Shown here piece after piece: positions 24,488 through 33,100 of a stretch of 64,000 nucleotides of DNA. The position numbers were made by a program, and so were the translations under genes. The notes under the pieces are model-generated. The model made no database searches. It saw only the letters and a program-made list of their open reading frames with translations, and had not been told where the DNA came from. The DNA is from Bacteroidaceae bacterium (GTDB lineage Bacteria > Bacteroidota > Bacteroidia > Bacteroidales > Bacteroidaceae): positions 1-64,000 of the forward strand of contig JAFXVN010000020.1 in assembly GCA_017524545.1 (NCBI GenBank). Direction: 5' to 3'. Position 1 is the stretch's first letter. Each line of letters opens with the position of its first letter.

Positions 24488-26476
24488 TTATCTTACCAGA
24501 ACCTTGCAGGCCTGCCCATTGATACTGATGATGTGGATGCCCGGGCTGAGCAGCGGCCCTTCTTCGCCGCTGGTGCCTTGGGCTTCAAGTGCGCCCTGAG
24601 TGGAGAACACGTTGTAGGGCGTGCCGCCGGCTATGCCGCCGATGAAGACACGTCGTCCCCAGATGTGTATCTCGGGCTGCGGGCCGATGTCGTCTTCAAA
24701 CTCTTGGACGTTGTACTTGAGCTTGTTGTCCATCCAGACGATGCGCCGCGACAGGTAGTCCCTGACGTTCTTCACCTCTGCCTCATAGCTGCCCCATAGC
24801 TTCGGGTTCTGGTGTACCTTGGTGTTCATAATGGGCCAGCGGATGAAGTTGAGGCGCTGCGACTCCATCAGCTCGTCTGCCACGCTGTCAACGTATGCCT
24901 GCAGCTCCTCGGTGTTGATGCCGTTGAAGTAGCGCACGTTCGCCCACATCTCGCGCAAATTGGCACCGGACTCGGTGTCGGTGATGATGATGCGGTCAAC
25001 GATGGACTTGAAGCTGCCGGCAGACGACCCTTTGGTGCGGTAGATGTAGTCCGTCTGGTTGCAGATGGGATAGGTGCGGTTGTCGTTCTCGAAGGCGAGG
25101 TCAAAGTCCCAAACGGGTTCCACATAGAACTGTGTGTCGTAGCGGTCCTTGTACATATAGGTGCTCCAGTAGGTGTCGGTATTGCCCGACAGCTCTCCCA
25201 CGAGGAAGTGCCGCTGGAAGCTGGGCAGGTTGAGGTACTGGCGGTAGCCCTGCTCAAAATCCTTCCAGTTTGTCTTGTAGAGGGAGGTCTCGAAGGTGTT
25301 GTAGTACGAGCGGATGTAGTTGAACTGTTCCGTCGTGATTTCGTCATCGTCGGGGTATTTGACGGTGACGGGGGTGGAGCGTGTGGAGTTGAAGTACTTC
25401 GGCTCCTTCGAGGCGTAGGCATCAATCTCGATGAGATAGCCGCCCGTCAGGAGGTCGCCTTCCGTGCACGTGCTGTCCATCTCGTGGATGTCGATGCGAT
25501 GCTTGCGGATGTCTATGGCGTCGCAGAACTGGTAGCAGCCCTTGTACTCTCCGTTCATAATGACATCCACCGGTCGGCACCAGGGCGTGTAGCCGATGCC
25601 CATGCGTCGGCTTATCTCGAAGGCCAGACAGTTGCGCAGGAGGGTTTTGTCGCCGTAGTTGTTGATGAGCGTCCATTTCTTTGCCTTGGCAGGGGCATCC
25701 AAGGGGCGTTGCTTCTCGCTGAACTTGATGCGATAAGGCTTTTTCGGGTGCGTCATCGAGTTGTTGCCGCGCAGACGCGAAGTGCCGTCGTGCTGCAGGA
25801 TGGTCTTGCCGCCGTCGGAGATAACGCTGATGTGCGATTCCAGTTCGTTGACCTTATCAACGGGGTCGCTTCCAGAGGCAGTATGAATGACCACCGTCGG
25901 CAGGTTTGTCACCTGATAGAACTGGTTGTCGCTGCCCTCCGAAGTATAGCCCCAGAACTCCAGCTCCGCCATTGTGCTGCGGGACCCATTGATGCCTTTG
26001 TAGCGGACATAGCGGAAGGCACGCGACACACCCACATTGGCGTATGTTATCTCGCCCGAAGGCGCAGCCTCCTTAATCAGGAAGAGGGGCAGGGCATCGG
26101 AGAAGTCCGACTGATTGGCACCCTCGAAAAGACCAAGCTGTGTGCGCTCCGGGCCGTTGCTACGTGTGCCTGCGGCAAAGCCTACCTTCGTGATGACATA
26201 CGGCTTCTTCAAGTCAAGGCCTACCCAACTGTTTGAGGTGGAGGAACCAGCAAAGTAGGTCGAGAGGTCGCCGTCGAAAGCCCAGTCGCGAATGTTGACG
26301 GTGGAGGAATTTGCGCCTCTGTCGTAGTCATAGCCTTTGGACGTGCCTATGACGGTTCCCGTCAGCTTGCGGCCTTGCGGCAAAGCAGACAGACTGACAA
26401 ATATAAAAAGGAGAAGCAGCCTCCCCCGACCCCTCCAAAGGAGGGGAGAATCAATGAAATGGAATGGATTGTTCAT
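24488..26476 (-). CDS. Secreted CotH-kinase-family protein with discoidin-like N-terminus
   Basis: 662 residues with an exported N-terminus (LLLLFIFVSLSALPQG). Residues about 35-170 form a discoidin-like domain (FDGDLSTYFAGSS...WVGLDL). Residues about 200-560 are the CotH domain: TSRLRGNNSMTHPKKPYRIKF, WTLINNYGDKTLLRN, GEYKGCYQF, GGYLIEID, EPVWDFDLAFEND. CotH proteins are atypical kinases in Bacillus spores; in Bacteroidetes their extracellular substrate is unknown. The first about 18 residues (SPLLWRGRGR) are encoded by a palindromic element. It is paralogous to the CotH half of the fusion ending at 35671. It lies 6 bp downstream of the GH43 lipoprotein gene, so probably one operon. Confidence 0.85.
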   Translation of the reverse strand: MNNPFHFIDSPLLWRGRGRLLLLFIFVSLSALPQGRKLTGTVIGTSKGYDYDRGANSSTVNIRDWAFDGDLSTYFAGSSTSNSWVGLDLKKPYVITKVGFAAGTRSNGPERTQLGLFEGANQSDFSDALPLFLIKEAAPSGEITYANVGVSRAFRYVRYKGINGSRSTMAELEFWGYTSEGSDNQFYQVTNLPTVVIHTASGSDPVDKVNELESHISVISDGGKTILQHDGTSRLRGNNSMTHPKKPYRIKFSEKQRPLDAPAKAKKWTLINNYGDKTLLRNCLAFEISRRMGIGYTPWCRPVDVIMNGEYKGCYQFCDAIDIRKHRIDIHEMDSTCTEGDLLTGGYLIEIDAYASKEPKYFNSTRSTPVTVKYPDDDEITTEQFNYIRSYYNTFETSLYKTNWKDFEQGYRQYLNLPSFQRHFLVGELSGNTDTYWSTYMYKDRYDTQFYVEPVWDFDLAFENDNRTYPICNQTDYIYRTKGSSAGSFKSIVDRIIITDTESGANLREMWANVRYFNGINTEELQAYVDSVADELMESQRLNFIRWPIMNTKVHQNPKLWGSYEAEVKNVRDYLSRRIVWMDNKLKYNVQEFEDDIGPQPEIHIWGRRVFIGGIAGGTPYNVFSTQGALEAQGTSGEEGPLLSPGIHIISINGQACKVLVR

Positions 26477-26521
26477 TTAGCTTTATTTCCCCCCTCCTTT
26501 GGAGAGGGTTAGGGTGAGGCT
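26418..26521. repeat. Composite palindromic element across the GH43/CotH gene boundary
   Basis: Left half 26418-26448 (AGCCTCCCCCGACCCCTCC... hairpin) and right half 26489-26521 (...GGAGAGGGTTAGGGTGAGGCT) are inverted. Between them lie the GH43 stop codon and the CotH start codon, so the element encodes the last residues of one protein and the first of the next. Confidence 0.8.
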
Positions 26522-27616
26522 TTTAGGTTCGGTTGTCGGGCCATCAACGGTGAGGATGCCGTCTTCGCTGATGTTAAGCTTGTCTATCAGGACGACACGC
26601 TCGTCGGGATTGCTTGTCATGCGGCCATGATAGACGCAGTAGCGGTTGCCGTCGGGCATGGTCAGCACCATGTTATGGCCTGTGCCCATGACATTCCCGC
26701 CACGGCTCACGTTCTCCTGCAAGACGGGATTGTTCTCTGCCTTCGTGAAGGGACCGAGGGGATTCGTGGTCGTCGCATAACCGACGGCATAGTACTGCCC
26801 GCCGTAGTGGTTCGCACTATACATTATATAATATGTGTCGCCTTCGCGGAAGAGGAAGCTGCCCTCCGTCCAGCGGCGGTTCACCTCACCATGCGTGGCG
26901 CTGCGGCTCTCCCATTCGCTCTGGCGGTCGTTGAGCTTGGTGGGCGGGCAGAGCAGCAACACGGGTTCGCCAATGACACCGCTGAAGTCAGGCTTCAGCT
27001 CCACGCCATACACCCAGCTCTCCTCAATCTCCTGGAAGCTGCCTGCCTCGCGCAGGCTGTCGGCAATCTCGCTCTCCACAGCGTGCTTGTAGCAGCAGCG
27101 GCTGAAGTAGAGATAGCACTTGCCCTGCTCGTCGTCGAAATAGACGTTGGCATCGATGATGGGGTATTCGGGGTTGAAGATGGGGCGGTCGTAGAGGTCT
27201 GTGAAGGGACCTGCCGGCGACTCGCTCACAGCAACACCTATCTTGAAGTTCTCGCCCTCGTTTGTCGGGTTCTCGCGGTAGTTGGAACTGAAGAAGAGGT
27301 AGTACTTGCCGTCGCGCTCATAGACTTCAGGTGCCCAGAAGCAGTCGAGGTTCCACTGCGTGGAGTCGCCGCCTTTATAGACCTGCCCACAGGAATCCCA
27401 CTGGACGAGGTCGTCGCTGACGAAAGCCTCGAAACCGTCGCCCAGCGATGTGCCGTACATGTAGTAGCGTCCGTCGCTGGCGTGCAGCAGGAAGGGGTCG
27501 CCGAACTTCAATGGAATGGGGTTCGTCACGGTGCTTGTCTTTGTCTCAGCCTCCTTCTGCGTGTTGCAAGCCACGAGGCACAGGCACAATAGTGCCGCAG
27601 GGAAGAAATACTTCAT
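26483..27616 (-). CDS. GH43-family lipoprotein glycosidase
   Basis: About 377 residues. Start chosen at MKYFFPAALLCLCLVAC, a lipoprotein signal with Cys at the end of the lipobox; an upstream in-frame ATG would bury it. The five-bladed propeller markers of GH43 are visible: FGDPFLLHASDGRYYMYGTS (Asp nucleophile-side), IIDANVYFDDEQGKCYLYFS (Asp) and RWTEGSFLFREGDTYYIMYSA (Glu). Likely removes arabinose or xylose from plant glycans at the cell surface. The last residues (SLTLTLSKGGGK) come from a palindromic element. A -7 box is at 27654-27647. Confidence 0.86.
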   Translation of the reverse strand: MKYFFPAALLCLCLVACNTQKEAETKTSTVTNPIPLKFGDPFLLHASDGRYYMYGTSLGDGFEAFVSDDLVQWDSCGQVYKGGDSTQWNLDCFWAPEVYERDGKYYLFFSSNYRENPTNEGENFKIGVAVSESPAGPFTDLYDRPIFNPEYPIIDANVYFDDEQGKCYLYFSRCCYKHAVESEIADSLREAGSFQEIEESWVYGVELKPDFSGVIGEPVLLLCPPTKLNDRQSEWESRSATHGEVNRRWTEGSFLFREGDTYYIMYSANHYGGQYYAVGYATTTNPLGPFTKAENNPVLQENVSRGGNVMGTGHNMVLTMPDGNRYCVYHGRMTSNPDERVVLIDKLNISEDGILTVDGPTTEPKSLTLTLSKGGGK

Positions 27617-27956
27617 TTTTATCTCAAAAGCTAATAAATACGGCTGCAAAGGTACAACAAAAAGTGAAAAGTAGAAAGTGAATAGTGAAAAATATACAAA
27701 AGAGATAAGAATGAGGCCTCTGCTACTACGGTCTATCTGTACGATCCGTTTGCCCGTAGCTCAGAATTTGAGTGCATCCTCCAAAGAAGCTCAGAACAAA
27801 CAGGAAACATGTAAGAGACCAAAACAGGCTTTATTATCCAATGGTCTCCGACATTGCTTGACGGTTCCAGACGGCAGCATTCTCAACCGTTACACCCATC
27901 GTGTAAAAAATATACATCCTATAAGTAAAAGCCGTGTAATGCAGGTTCGGTGACAA
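27617..27956. other. Intergenic region between GH43 and MscS genes
   Basis: Contains the GH43 -7 box TACCTTTG (27654-27647, minus) and a heptamer array of AAAGTGA units (27658-27692). A tRNA-like D-arm (GCCCGTAGCTCAG at 27752-27764) has no anticodon or T arm. Nothing else was recognised. Confidence 0.5.
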
Positions 27957-30692
27957 TTAGTTCGTGTTCTTAGGACCCGTCTTGTGCTGTCGCTTTGGTC
28001 TGGGGGGCAGTGTCGTTTCGCCGACCAGGTGCAAATCGCGTTGCGGGAAGGCAACGGGGATGCCTGCTTTTTTGAGCGCATCGTAAATGACTTCCTTCGA
28101 GCTATCCACGTATGCGATTTGCTCGGCCACAAGGACGTACTGCTTAACAGCGATTTCCACAGCACTGTCGCCCATGTTTTTGACTACCACATAGATGCCA
28201 TACTTCGGATCTACGATTTCCCTGCCATAGTGGTCTTTCGTCCGCATCTTCTGCATGGCTTCTACGAGCACCTTGCGAACCGTGTTGACCTCTGTTCCGT
28301 AAGTCAGCCCGACGCTGATTATGGTCAGTTCGTAGGAGTTGCTGCGGGTGAGGTTGTTGAAGTTCTTGCCGAAGAGAGAGGAATTGAGAAGAGAGACTTC
28401 TGTCCCCTCGATGGTCTCTACCTGCACACATTGGTAGTTGACGGAAGTCACTTTGCCGCGCACGCCATCGCACTCAATCCAGTCTCCCACCCTGAGCTTT
28501 CCGCCCATGAGCTGGAGGCCATAGATGAAGTTGTTGATGGTGTCCTTGAGCGCGAGACCGATACCCGCCGACAGACCTCCTGCCACGAGACCCATCGAAC
28601 CTGTGGGAATCTTCCATACCGTGACAACCACTACGGCATACGTCATCCATATCAAGGCCGTGATGATGCTGTTTCCCAAAGAGAGGTTGATTTCATTGAC
28701 GCGGATGGTGGTGCGTTTGTGCTTGCGCATGTAGGATGTGTAGCGGATATAGCGCCAAAGGGCATGGACGGCTCGGCTAACATATCTCAGGATACAGAAG
28801 AGGATGAGGAGGTGCACGATGCTCCGGCCTGAGATGCAAAGGGTGTCGAATCCATCCTTATCCAATAGGTGGACGAAGGGATTGTGATAGATTATGATGT
28901 ATAGGTCGTCGAAGTCGAAGATGTCCAAAGCCAAGCGCAAACATAAAGGCAAGGAGGTAAGCAGCAGGGTTGGGATGACGACCTGCCGAATTAAATCGTA
29001 GAACCAAGTAGCGCCGAAGAGCAGCGGTTCGCGGTCTTCGCCTGTCACGTATGTAATGCGTCTCCGCATGGCAGCCACTTTCTTGTCGAGCCAACGTGTC
29101 TTGTATCGGTCGAGCAGGTCGGAAATGCAAACAAAAGTAAGCCAGACAGCCAGCAGGAAGTACCAGCCGACCAGGATGAGCAGGGCAACAAAGGTGTAGC
29201 CAGCGAAAGAAAAGACGAAGGCGATGAAGTAGATGGCCAGGGAAATCCATCCAAGCAAGCTGTCGATAGGTGTGGCCTTGCCGCTTTTCTTGATGCAGAA
29301 GAACAGTTGCCTCAACGTAATCAGGAGCAGGATGGGCGGGAACAAGAGAACCAGCAGCCTGTCCGGGATGAAAGTGATGCGGCAGACGATGATAATCAGC
29401 GTGATGAAGATGGTCGGCATGTAGAGCTTGATGCTGTGCTTAATCTGCTCTGTCTTTACCCTCAGAAGCAGGGAGCCGAAGATGACCATGAGCAACCAGA
29501 GGAAAGTGTTGATGTGCTCGACACTAAGTTGGATGTATTCGTCGCCTCCCCAGACGAATGCAAAGACCAGGAAGTAGAAAGTGGTGCCTGTAAGTATTGC
29601 GACAGTTGACCTTCTCTTCTCCGTGACTAACCGCTTAATCTTCTTAAAACGACATAGTATCCAGATAACGATGTAGGCCAAAAGCCAGGTAAGCGCCAGA
29701 CATGCAAGCTGAAGGAAGCAGATAAAAACCAACAAGGTGTTCTCGGCCTTGCTGTTATAGATTGATAGTAACCAGGCTTCATCGTCTCCGTTGGTATCCA
29801 CGGCTGTGGAATCCGTTGGCTCTGATTTCTGAATAGCCAAACTCAATTCTTTTAAGCTATACTGCTTGCGCAGGTCTGTCTTGGTTTTACTCCAATAGTG
29901 ATTGCGATGCGCCAATATCTCCGTGAAGGGTGTCTGTCCTTCAACAAAGACATATCTCTCAAGCTCATGATAGCGTGTTTTTGCGTATGCATGAGCTTCC
30001 GTTATGTACTGATAGACATCCTGATAGTGTGCGCTATCTGCCAATGCGACAGATAGGTTGTTGATGTTCATCATCAGGAGTTCTGAGGCATAGATGATGC
30101 AGGAGTCCCTGTAGGCTTCTCCTTCTTCTTCCAAGACAAAAGGAGCAGGCAGGGTGTCTCGGGCAGCAATCCGAATCACTTCGTTCTCCAAAGAAGATGC
30201 TGTGCCGGGGATGGGCATAGCCAGCGAGTCGCTATGGCTCATCAGGCTGTCAGTCAGATGCTCGGTCTCGATTTCCTGTATCACGGGAGGGAATCGGCGA
30301 AGCGCTTCAATGAGGCGGGCATAGCGGTCTATTTCTATGTTCAGGCTGTTTACGACTTGGTCGTAGAGCTTTCTGTTGCTGCCGAAGTTGTTGTATTCCT
30401 CTGTGACCTTCTTCAAGGCGTATGCGAGGTCGAAAGTCATGTCCTGCTCTTGCGTGTAGAGCAGGATGGAGAGTTTGTCGGACTTCTTGATGGCATCAAC
30501 CAGACATTGATGCTGGCGCTCGTTGTCGTCGTTGAAACGCTGCTGCGCTTCCGACTGCGTAAGGCATACCTCACGCAACTCTGTGTATAGCTCCTTGAGC
30601 GTAGTGGTCAAGGAACGCCCATTCACAAGCGCATGAACCGGAATGGAAATGGCAATAAGCGCGAGGGCAATCGTCAGGATTCTTGTCTTCAT
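27957..30692 (-). CDS. MscS-family mechanosensitive ion channel
   Basis: 911 residues. A signal peptide (MKTRILTIALALIAISIPVHA) is followed by a long, largely helical periplasmic region (about 25-300), then a cluster of membrane segments (about 310-690). The MscS core is near 690-780: GLSAGIGLALKDTINNFIYGLQLM pore-lining helix and the beta domain LRVGDWIECDGVRGKV...LLNSSLF. The large N-terminal periplasmic domain resembles MscK/MscM-type channels. It likely releases osmolytes on hypo-osmotic shock in the inner membrane. Its ATG overlaps the stop of the gamma-carbonic-anhydrase gene (ATGA), so the two are translationally coupled. Confidence 0.88.
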   Translation of the reverse strand: MKTRILTIALALIAISIPVHALVNGRSLTTTLKELYTELREVCLTQSEAQQRFNDDNERQHQCLVDAIKKSDKLSILLYTQEQDMTFDLAYALKKVTEEYNNFGSNRKLYDQVVNSLNIEIDRYARLIEALRRFPPVIQEIETEHLTDSLMSHSDSLAMPIPGTASSLENEVIRIAARDTLPAPFVLEEEGEAYRDSCIIYASELLMMNINNLSVALADSAHYQDVYQYITEAHAYAKTRYHELERYVFVEGQTPFTEILAHRNHYWSKTKTDLRKQYSLKELSLAIQKSEPTDSTAVDTNGDDEAWLLSIYNSKAENTLLVFICFLQLACLALTWLLAYIVIWILCRFKKIKRLVTEKRRSTVAILTGTTFYFLVFAFVWGGDEYIQLSVEHINTFLWLLMVIFGSLLLRVKTEQIKHSIKLYMPTIFITLIIIVCRITFIPDRLLVLLFPPILLLITLRQLFFCIKKSGKATPIDSLLGWISLAIYFIAFVFSFAGYTFVALLILVGWYFLLAVWLTFVCISDLLDRYKTRWLDKKVAAMRRRITYVTGEDREPLLFGATWFYDLIRQVVIPTLLLTSLPLCLRLALDIFDFDDLYIIIYHNPFVHLLDKDGFDTLCISGRSIVHLLILFCILRYVSRAVHALWRYIRYTSYMRKHKRTTIRVNEINLSLGNSIITALIWMTYAVVVVTVWKIPTGSMGLVAGGLSAGIGLALKDTINNFIYGLQLMGGKLRVGDWIECDGVRGKVTSVNYQCVQVETIEGTEVSLLNSSLFGKNFNNLTRSNSYELTIISVGLTYGTEVNTVRKVLVEAMQKMRTKDHYGREIVDPKYGIYVVVKNMGDSAVEIAVKQYVLVAEQIAYVDSSKEVIYDALKKAGIPVAFPQRDLHLVGETTLPPRPKRQHKTGPKNTN

Positions 30693-31261
30693 TTGTAGTC
30701 TTCGCTGCGTGTCACGTTCTGTGTGTTTTTCGGGTCGCTATCCGCTTCGCGGAACCAGTCGCTGTACTCGATGTAATGGCGGGCGTAGGTCTTGTTGAGG
30801 GCCTGTGCCTGTTCGGGGTCAACCTTTTTGATGAACTTGGCTGGCACGCCACCCCATAGTTCGCCGTCGCCTATCTGTGTGTTGCTCAAGACGAGTGCGC
30901 CTGCTGCCACGATGGCACCTTTTCCCACCACAGCGTGGTCGAGTACCGTTGCGCCCATGCCGACCAAAGCGCCGTCGCGGACTTCGCAGCCGTGCAGCGT
31001 GACGCAATGCCCGATGGTCACGTCGTCGCCCAGGATGCAGGGTGCTTTGCCGTTGAGCGTATGGATGCAGGAGTTGTCCTGTATGTTTGTGCGGTTGCCT
31101 ATCTTGACGAAATGCACGTCACCACGGACAACGGCGTTGAACCAGACGGTGCAGTCGTCGCCCATCTCTACGTCGCCCACTATCACTGCCCCTTCGCTGA
31201 AGTAGCAGTGCTTGCCGAATCGGGGAGCGGGCATCCCCTTGAGAGTCTTTATGATTGCCAT
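30689..31261 (-). CDS. Gamma-carbonic anhydrase-like hexapeptide protein
   Basis: A 190-residue left-handed beta-helix. NAVVRGDVHFVKIGNRTNIQDNSCIHT and VTIGHCVTLHGCEV carry the metal-binding His residues of the gamma-CA/YrdA group (His in RGDVHF, IGHCVTLHG). Often annotated as a carbonic anhydrase or acetyltransferase; activity in this subgroup is uncertain. The 3' end overlaps the MscS start by 4 nt. Confidence 0.85.
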   Translation of the reverse strand: MAIIKTLKGMPAPRFGKHCYFSEGAVIVGDVEMGDDCTVWFNAVVRGDVHFVKIGNRTNIQDNSCIHTLNGKAPCILGDDVTIGHCVTLHGCEVRDGALVGMGATVLDHAVVGKGAIVAAGALVLSNTQIGDGELWGGVPAKFIKKVDPEQAQALNKTYARHYIEYSDWFREADSDPKNTQNVTRSEDYK

Positions 31262-31378
31262 CTTTGTTATTTACTATTTGACGATTTACGATTTACTATT
31301 TATTTATTATTTAACTATTTTGTTCTCCCCTCCTTTGGAGGGGCAGGGGGAGGCTTTTTGGAGGGGTTGGGGGAGGCT
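31262..31378. repeat. Heptamer array and tandem half palindromic elements near the pepP 3' end
   Basis: 31262-31319 is an array of ATTTACT/ATTTACG units. 31325-31354 is a half element (CTCCCCTCCTTTGGAGGGG then GCAGGGGGAGGCT). 31356-31378 is a second truncated copy (TTTTGGAGGGGTTGGGGGAGG). The half elements encode the last about 16 residues of aminopeptidase P (LPQPLQKASPCPSKGGENK). Confidence 0.8.
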
Positions 31379-33100
31379 CATTCTTTCTTCTTCATTTAAG
31401 TATGGCGCAAGTGCATCATACACTTTCTTGTGATATGCGTTGATGTAGTCCACTTCCTCTTGCGTCATCATGTCCCAGATGACGGGCGTGAGGTCGATGG
31501 GGCAGAGCGTGAGGGGTTCGAGGCGGAGGAACTTGCCGAACTCAGTTTCGCCATCCTCTACGATGAGCATTGTGTTCTCGATGCGGACACCATGCTTGCC
31601 AGCGCGATAGATGCCAGGCTCGTTCGTGACGGTCATGCCGGCATGGAGCGGCGCGGGCTTCCATGTGTGGCGTATCTGATGCGGCCCTTCGTGGACGCAG
31701 AGGTAAGAGCCGACACCATGTCCTGTGCCGTGTCCGTAGTTGATGCCGTGCTGCCACATGGCGTAGCGTGCCAGCGCATCAATCTGTGTGCCGCTGATGC
31801 CGTCGGGGAAGCGCGTCAGTGCCAAGCGGATGTGTCCTTTGAGGACAAGCGTGTAGTCAAGGCGTTCCTCATCGGTAAGCGGGCCGAGCGCGATGGTTCG
31901 TGTGATGTCGGTCGTGCCGTCCTGATACTGTGCGCCGCTGTCGAGCAGCAGCAGTCCTTTGGGTTCGAGGGGGACATCTGTCTCGGGCGTTGCCTCGTAA
32001 TGGACAATCGCCCCATGCGGGCCGTATGCAGCTATGGTGTCGAAAGAAAGCCCTCGATAAAGAGGCTGCTCTGCCCTCAAAGCCGTTAGCTTGCGGTCGA
32101 TGCTGAGTTCCGTCTCGCCACCCATTTCTACGGCAGGCTTCAACCAACGCAGGAACTTCACCATCGCCACGCCGTCCCTTATCATTGCCCTGCGGAAGCC
32201 CTCAATCTCGGCAGCGTTCTTGATGGATTTCAAAGAAGAGATTAAAGACCCACCCGAACCCTCCCTTAAAGGGAGGACTTTTGGAGTCTCCCCTTTAAGG
32301 GGAGATTTAGAAGGGTCTTTGTATGGCTTCACCTTCACTCCAATTTCTTTAAGGTAGTTCCTTACACTGTCGTCCAGTTTCTCTTCGTCAATGAAGAGTG
32401 TCACTTCATCGAGCGTGAGCAGGACATAGCTCACAAACACAGGATTGCAATGCACGTCCGAGCCACGAAGGTTGAGGAGCCAGGCGATTTCGTCAAGCTG
32501 GGAAATGAGGATGCTGTCTGCCCCTTTCTCCCTCAAAGCTTGGCGGACGCGCTCTATCTTGCTTTGGGCAGTTTCTCCGGCAAACTCCAGCGGCTGAATC
32601 TCCACCTTGTTCTTTGGGATGGGTGGACGGTCAGTCCACAGCTCCTCCGCAGGGTCTAAGTCCGTGCGAAGCTTGATGCCAGCCTTGCCAAAAGCTGCTT
32701 CCATCTGCTCAATGTCTTCTGGGGTATAGACCTCGCCGTCAATTCCCACTACAAGGTTTTTCACCTTTTCACTTTTTAACCTTTTCACCTTTTCACAGAG
32801 CCACTCTTCGATGCTCGGTGTTTCTGGCAGTCCGTCTTTCATCAGTTGGAATGGCGTGCCTTTGAGTTGCGCTTCGGCAGCAATAAAGTAGCGGCTGTCC
32901 GTCCAAAGAGCAGCATCGGAAAGCGTGACGACCGCTGTTCCTGCGCTGCCGTCGAAACCGCTTATCCATTGCCGCGTCATCCAATGCTCCGGCACATATT
33001 CGCCCTGATGCGGGTCAGTGCTGGGGAAAATGAAAGCACAAAGCCCATTCCTCAGCAAATAATTCCGCAGCAGCCTGACTCTATCGTTAATACTTGACAT
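31307..33100 (-). CDS. pepP: Xaa-Pro aminopeptidase (aminopeptidase P)
   Basis: About 597 residues, M24 metallopeptidase with creatinase-like N-terminal domains. Metal ligands are visible: LDSGAQYQDGTTDITRT (two Asp), YGHGTGHGVGSYLCVHEGP (His), TVTNEPGIY (Glu) and RIENTMLIVE (Glu). It removes N-terminal residues before proline. Three repeat-derived inserts are present: about 102-115 (heptamers, EKVKRLKSEKVKN), about 261-286 (77-bp composite element, DPSKSPLKGET...LPLREGSGGS) and the extreme C-terminus. The middle insert lies just before the conserved LKSIKNAAEIEGFR. ATG 33100 is preferred; ATG 33112 adds four residues. Overlaps the LRR protein's 3' end. Confidence 0.93.
   Translation of the reverse strand: MSSINDRVRLLRNYLLRNGLCAFIFPSTDPHQGEYVPEHWMTRQWISGFDGSAGTAVVTLSDAALWTDSRYFIAAEAQLKGTPFQLMKDGLPETPSIEEWLCEKVKRLKSEKVKNLVVGIDGEVYTPEDIEQMEAAFGKAGIKLRTDLDPAEELWTDRPPIPKNKVEIQPLEFAGETAQSKIERVRQALREKGADSILISQLDEIAWLLNLRGSDVHCNPVFVSYVLLTLDEVTLFIDEEKLDDSVRNYLKEIGVKVKPYKDPSKSPLKGETPKVLPLREGSGGSLISSLKSIKNAAEIEGFRRAMIRDGVAMVKFLRWLKPAVEMGGETELSIDRKLTALRAEQPLYRGLSFDTIAAYGPHGAIVHYEATPETDVPLEPKGLLLLDSGAQYQDGTTDITRTIALGPLTDEERLDYTLVLKGHIRLALTRFPDGISGTQIDALARYAMWQHGINYGHGTGHGVGSYLCVHEGPHQIRHTWKPAPLHAGMTVTNEPGIYRAGKHGVRIENTMLIVEDGETEFGKFLRLEPLTLCPIDLTPVIWDMMTQEEVDYINAYHKKVYDALAPYLNEEERMSLPQPLQKASPCPSKGGENKIVK
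32244..32320. repeat. Composite palindromic element (77 bp) inserted in frame in pepP
   Basis: Ends AAAGACCC (32244-32251) and GGGTCTTT (32313-32320). Hairpins CCTCCCTTAAAGGGAGG and CTCCCCTTTAAGGGGAG are separated by ACTTTTGGAGT. Same design as 20215-20286 in the opposite orientation. Confidence 0.88.
32757..32797. repeat. Heptamer array inside pepP
   Basis: Units CACTTTT/CACCTTT/AACCTTT repeat about every 7 bp (with one 9-bp slip) and encode EKVKRLKSEKVKN in frame. The same unit is found in intergenic arrays at 2604-2634 and 27658-27692. Confidence 0.7.

Noticed and set aside
27752-27781. tRNA-like start (GCCCGTAGCTCAG...GAGTGC)
   Set aside because: Only a D-arm-like segment; no anticodon stem, T-arm or CCA-side acceptor pairing follows within 90 nt.
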